9,706 bases of DNA, taken from contig JAIRZH010000094.1 of NCBI GenBank assembly GCA_031267335.1, positions 1 through 9,706 on the forward strand, read 5' to 3'. The first letter of the stretch is position 1. Each line of letters opens with the position of its first letter. Positions 6,836 to 9,706 of the stretch are shown here, one piece after another. The notes below the pieces were generated by a model. It had not been told where the DNA came from and ran no database searches. It worked only from the letters and a program-made list of their open reading frames with translations. The position numbers were made by a program, and so were the translations under genes. This DNA is from Oscillospiraceae bacterium. Its GTDB lineage: Bacteria > Bacillota > Clostridia > Oscillospirales > Acutalibacteraceae.

Positions 6836-7055
6836 ATAAAGACAAGTTTTTAATTTTAAGATTATAAAAATTTCTAAAATATTTATTTTAGTAAAAAAAT
6901 ATATTCAAGAAAATCTTAGTATAAAGCCAAGCAGAGGTAACATAAAAATATTTTAGGCTTGAATTAAAATATTTGGAACATTTAGTAAGAATGCAAACTG
7001 ATATTTATAAATAATTAATTTATAAATCCGGCTGTGTTCTTCGATTTTCAAAAAC
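6836..7055. other. AT-rich spacer before the S1-domain gene
   Basis: I find no coding remnant, RNA gene or strong promoter here. It should contain the promoter for the S1-domain gene, but no -35/-10 pair stands out from the A/T background. Confidence 0.4.
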
Positions 7056-7061
7056 GAGAGG
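7056..7061 (+). promoter_or_regulatory. Ribosome binding site fixing the S1-domain protein start
   Basis: GAGAGG lies 11 bases before the ATG at 7073. It lies downstream of the GTG at 7034, which would give a 13-residue longer protein, so the ATG is preferred. Confidence 0.6.
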
Positions 7062-7072
7062 TTTATGGATTT

Positions 7073-8014
7073 ATGAATGGATTTTTTCCAGAAGGACATT
7101 TAATTAATGAACAAGACAACAAAAATTACCTATTTTCAAAAGCTGGTTTAGAACAAGCACATCAAAACGGTTGCTTACTAGAAGCAAAGGTAATTCGATG
7201 TGATGAAAATCATAATTTAATTGTTGATCTGCATAGCATGATCGGGTTTATGCCAAGAGAAGAAGTCGCTCTGGGCATTAAAGAAGGCACTACAAGAGAT
7301 ATTGCTATTATCTCAAGAGTTTGTAAACCGGTTTGTTTTGTTATTATTGATTTTCAAACCGATGATAACGGTCATACACATGCTATTATTTCTCGTAGAA
7401 TAGCACAAGAAATTTGCATTGAAAATTTTATTTCGCACTTGATTCCAGGTGATATCATCGATGCAAAAGTTACTCATATGGAAAATTTTGGAGCATTTGT
7501 AGATATAGGTTGCGGAATAGTTTCGTTTTTACCTATAGATTTTATTTCAGTTTCGCGTATCTTGCATCCATCTGAACGTTTTAAGGTAGGGATGGAAATC
7601 AAAGCAATTATAAAATCTATATTTGGCGGACGTTTAAATCTTACCCATAAAGAACTTCTTGGGACTTGGGAAGAAAATGCTAATTATTTTCATATCGGCG
7701 AAACAGTTTCTGGCATTGTACGTTCTATAGAAGATTATGGAATATTTATTGAATTAACCCCGAATCTTGCGGGTCTTGCGGAGCTTAAAGATAACGTTTT
7801 TCCTGGGCAACACACAAGTGTTTATATTAAAAATATTATTCCAGAAAAAATGAAAGTTAAACTAGTAATAATAGAAAATTTTGATAATTCAAATGAAATA
7901 AATTCACCAAAATACTTTTTTAAAGATAAACATATAGATAAATTTTTATATTCACCAAAATCATGTCCAAAAATAATAGAAACAGATTTTTCATTGATAA
8001 CTAGTCGTGCATAA
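7073..8014 (+). CDS. S1-domain RNA-binding protein (RpsA-like, Clostridia type)
   Basis: The 313-residue product carries three OB-fold S1-type domains. The first is degenerate (about 33-107, with EGTTRDIAIISRV). The second is typical (about 124-193, GDIIDAKVTHMENFGAFVDIGCG, then RLNLTHKELLGTW). The third is about 206-266 (GETVSGIVRSIEDYGIFIEL). A short C-terminal tail holds KHIDKFLYSP. S1 domains bind single-stranded RNA; family members relate to ribosomal protein S1, but the exact role of this shorter clostridial form is not established. The layout and the 'HIDK..YSP' tail match, from memory, proteins annotated only as S1 RNA-binding in Oscillospirales. An open frame extends up to a GTG at 7034, but GAGAGG at 7056-7061 supports the ATG at 7073. 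pyrC starts 18 bases after the stop, so the two are probably co-transcribed. Confidence 0.85.
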   Translation: MNGFFPEGHLINEQDNKNYLFSKAGLEQAHQNGCLLEAKVIRCDENHNLIVDLHSMIGFMPREEVALGIKEGTTRDIAIISRVCKPVCFVIIDFQTDDNGHTHAIISRRIAQEICIENFISHLIPGDIIDAKVTHMENFGAFVDIGCGIVSFLPIDFISVSRILHPSERFKVGMEIKAIIKSIFGGRLNLTHKELLGTWEENANYFHIGETVSGIVRSIEDYGIFIELTPNLAGLAELKDNVFPGQHTSVYIKNIIPEKMKVKLVIIENFDNSNEINSPKYFFKDKHIDKFLYSPKSCPKIIETDFSLITSRA

Positions 8015-8032
8015 ATATGGTAAAATAAAAAC

Positions 8033-9214
8033 ATGAATATTAATATATTAATAAAAAATGGTATGATTTTTGATGGAACTAACTTTGTTAAAAAAGATAT
8101 TTTAATAAAAAATAGTACGATTTCAAAAATTGCAGATAATATTAAAGGAAAAGATTTTTTTGATGCTTCTAATTTAGTTATTTCTCCTGGATTTATCGAT
8201 TTGCATACGCATTTGCGCGAACCTGGGTTTGAACATAAAGAAACAATCAAAACAGGAACTGCTGCTGCAATTGCTGGCGGATTTACCACGGTTTGTGCGA
8301 TGCCAAATTTAAATCCAGCACCGGATAATTTGAATAACCTTAATATTGAACTCGAAATAATAAAAAAAAATGCTTTGTGCAATGTAAAACCATTTATGGC
8401 GATTACGAAAAATCGATCCGGGCAAGAAGTAATTAACATGGAAGATGTTTTTGAATTTTGTGCCGGAGTATCAGATGATGGAAATGCCGTTCAAAACAAT
8501 GAAGTAATGGAAAAAGCCATGCGGAGAGCAGCGGAAAACAATGTTTTGATCGCTGCTCATTGCGAAGATGAAAAAAAATTATCTGATGAATCTGAATTTG
8601 GGCAAGTTATTCGCGATCTAAATTTGGTTAAAAAATATAGATGTCGTTATCACGTTTGTCATGTTTCGTGTAAAAAAACCATTGAGCTAATCCAAGATGC
8701 AAAAATACGCGGATTGCCCGTGACGTGCGAAATCACTCCGCATCACGCATTATTATGTGAAGATGATATAATAAATGAAAATCATGGTTTTATAATGAAA
8801 CCGCCTTTAAGGACGCAAAAGGATAAAAAATCACTCCAAAAAGCAATCCAAGATGGAACAATCGATGTATTTGCCACCGATCACGCTCCGCATACGCCTT
8901 TTGAGAAATTAATGAAAAATGTTTATGGAGCGTCTGGAATTGAATGTGCTTTTTCGGTTCTATATAGCAATCTTGTTAAAACCGGAATAATTAGTCTAAC
9001 CTATCTTTTTAAAATGCTAACAATTAATCCAAGTAAAATACTTAAATTTGATTGCCGTTTATCAGAAAATATGTTAGCTAATTTGATTATTATAGATTTA
9101 AATAAAAAACAAATTATTAAAGGAAAAGAATTTATTTCAAAAGGCAAATCAACGCCATTCGAAGGAATGGTTTCTTACGGAAAAGTTATTAAAAGTTTTT
9201 TAAATTTGGAATAA
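8033..9214 (+). CDS. pyrC: Dihydroorotase PyrC (class I)
   Basis: Dihydroorotase reversibly closes N-carbamoyl-aspartate to dihydroorotate, the third step of de novo pyrimidine synthesis, in the cytoplasm. The 393-residue product has all class I metal and substrate motifs. These are DLHTHLREPG (56-65, two zinc His), SDDGNAVQN (147-155, bridging Asp), AHCED (175-179), HVCHVS (207-212), EITPHH (233-238) and ATDHAPH (281-287, catalytic Asp). It ends with the usual amidohydrolase strand region (LANLIIIDL) and GKSTPFEGM. It is about 30 residues shorter than Bacillus-type PyrC. Most of the loss is a segment of about 19 residues between HCED and the VIRDLNLV helix; the extreme C-terminus is also shorter. 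The ATG at 8033 has no clear Shine-Dalgarno sequence, and translation may be coupled to the upstream S1-domain gene. A hairpin-forming repeat follows 43 bases after the stop and may end the transcript. Confidence 0.95.
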   Translation: MNINILIKNGMIFDGTNFVKKDILIKNSTISKIADNIKGKDFFDASNLVISPGFIDLHTHLREPGFEHKETIKTGTAAAIAGGFTTVCAMPNLNPAPDNLNNLNIELEIIKKNALCNVKPFMAITKNRSGQEVINMEDVFEFCAGVSDDGNAVQNNEVMEKAMRRAAENNVLIAAHCEDEKKLSDESEFGQVIRDLNLVKKYRCRYHVCHVSCKKTIELIQDAKIRGLPVTCEITPHHALLCEDDIINENHGFIMKPPLRTQKDKKSLQKAIQDGTIDVFATDHAPHTPFEKLMKNVYGASGIECAFSVLYSNLVKTGIISLTYLFKMLTINPSKILKFDCRLSENMLANLIIIDLNKKQIIKGKEFISKGKSTPFEGMVSYGKVIKSFLNLE

Positions 9215-9257
9215 TAAAACAAAATTAAAAATTATAGCTTAACAAATAACTTAAATA

Positions 9258-9341
9258 GGCCTGTTTCAGAAGCCTGTTCCTGCTATTTGAAATGACAAAA
9301 TTACTCGAAATTTTGTTATTTCAAATAGTGCGAGCAGGCCC
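9258..9341. mobile_element. Family B palindromic element, short (84-bp) form
   Basis: A long inverted repeat pairs 9272-9302 (GCCTGTTCCTGCTATTTG, then AAATGACAAAATT) with 9308-9339, around a loop of about five bases. The ends and arms match family B (GGGCCTGTTCCCACTACT and TGACAAAATTTCGAGTAA), but the inner half of the full 159-bp copy is missing. TA flanks it on both sides (9256-9257 and 9342-9343). The left end carries an extra 14 bases with a second GGCCTGTTTC (9258-9271), so it is ambiguous. It lies between pyrC and the IS1-type fragment, with a strong stem that could act as a bidirectional terminator. Confidence 0.7.
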
Positions 9342-9344
9342 TAG

Positions 9345-9562
9345 TTTGTTAGAGCCAATCTTTTCACTATAAGCCCAGTTGCTGTCTAAAAAGTAATTAT
9401 CAATATCAAAAGAGGCTTGAGCAATTTTAAAAGAGTATCTAAATTACAATGTTCGTGTGTTCCGAAACAAAAGGCAAAAGGTATTCCTGTATTGTGGTCC
9501 ACAGCCCACCGAAGCCAATATTTATTTAAAACCAAAGGAGAGTTATATATAATTAACCAATT
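9345..9562 (-). pseudogene. IS1-type transposase fragment, frameshifted
   Basis: On the - strand, 9523 downward gives KYWLRWAVDHNTGIPFAFCF, then GTHEHCNLDTLLKLLKPL, and the frame reaches a TAG at 9386-9388. From 9410 the neighbouring frame gives FDIDNYFLDSNWAYSEKIGS. Joined across one frameshift, this matches the middle of IS1 transposases, where I recall 'RWL.YA.D', 'V.HVFGERT', 'L..LLSPFD' and 'TDGW..Y'. The Asp of FLDSNW is the likely second catalytic Asp of the DDE nuclease. The N-terminus, with the first catalytic Asp, is missing, as is the last third, which stops at the palindrome ending at 9341. The frame is open back to 9562 but is not recognisable beyond 'NKYW'. Confidence 0.7.
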
Positions 9563-9591
9563 TTAAAGTCAATTAATAAATTGTTTTATTA

Positions 9592-9706
9592 GAGCCTATC
9601 TAATATCTCTTTAGCAACACATATTTAACTAAAATTTTTAAAATTTTATATTGCTCGTCAGTTAAATACATCAGTATTCGCCTTCCTCATGCTTTGAATT
9701 TTAAAA
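9592..9706. mobile_element. Family A palindromic element, second copy in inverse orientation (cut by window end)
   Basis: It begins with GAGCCTATCTAAT after TTA (9589-9591) and runs to the window end. It matches the reverse complement of the element at 6356-6515 for its whole visible length, with scattered substitutions. A 21-base core (9649-9669, containing GCTCGTCAGTTAAATAC) is identical to 6438-6458 on the other strand. About 45 more bases and the right end should lie outside the window. Confidence 0.75.

Noticed and set aside
7034..7072. GTG at 7034 as start of the S1-domain protein
   Set aside because: The Shine-Dalgarno sequence GAGAGG lies downstream of it, in position for the ATG at 7073. 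The 13 extra residues do not resemble the family N-terminus as I recall it.
7822..8439. 205-codon - strand ORF across the end of the S1-domain gene and the start of pyrC
   Set aside because: It overlaps two well-supported + strand genes. Its hydrophobic, Phe/Ile/Leu/Ser-rich composition is what the complement of AT-rich coding DNA gives.
1..9562. Composite transposon bounded by the two IS1-type fragments
   Set aside because: Both fragments are partial, the right one is frameshifted, and the interior is ordinary housekeeping genes. No paired ends or target duplication can be seen.

Overview
The window is strongly AT-rich DNA. It carries five intact bacterial housekeeping-type genes, all on the + strand, separated and flanked by decayed insertion sequences and short palindromic elements. 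tilS is followed directly by ftsH. The S1-domain protein, as far as I recall, matches a family typical of Clostridia of the Oscillospirales/Ruminococcaceae group (the 'HIDK..YSP' C-terminal signature and the 'GTTRDIAIISRV' and 'THKELLGTWEEN' blocks). I therefore infer a Firmicute of that group. Extreme AT bias, shortened proteins, frameshifted genes and IS debris fit a host-restricted, genome-eroding lineage such as a protist or insect endosymbiont. That last step is inference, not something the sequence proves. All five intact genes end in TAA and use the standard code.

Layout. Positions 1-111 encode the last residues of an IS1-type transposase, running in from outside the window. A palindromic repeat remnant follows (about 128-376), then a gene-poor stretch with one doubtful 72-codon ORF. 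tilS (863-2137), ftsH (2198-4042) and an HtrA/DegP-type membrane serine protease (4185-5450) form a co-directional block. It serves tRNA-Ile decoding and membrane/envelope protein quality control. The next 1.6 kb (5451-7072) has no intact gene. On the - strand it holds a frameshifted gene for a membrane-anchored coiled-coil protein (5466-6014). Further on is a broken ISAs1-type (DDE) transposase remnant (6293-6673), itself split by a 160-bp palindromic element. A second, unrelated 159-bp palindrome (6675-6833) abuts it. An S1-domain RNA-binding protein gene (7073-8014) and pyrC (dihydroorotase, 8033-9214) follow as a probable two-gene operon. The right end holds an 84-bp relative of the second palindrome, an IS1-type transposase fragment on the - strand, and an inverted second copy of the first palindrome, cut by the window edge.

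The most notable content is the two families of about 160-bp MITE-like palindromes. Family A has ends GAGCCTGTCTAAT and a 3-bp TAA/TTA target duplication. Family B has ends GGGCCTGTTCC and TA flanks. One family A copy is demonstrably an insertion: removing it and one TTA restores the reading of the interrupted transposase. Other points worth attention are the HtrA start region, where a Shine-Dalgarno sequence and ATG lead into a four-codon frame overlapping the apparent TTG start; an internal shortening of PyrC next to a metal-ligand motif; and a GC-richer patch inside ftsH.
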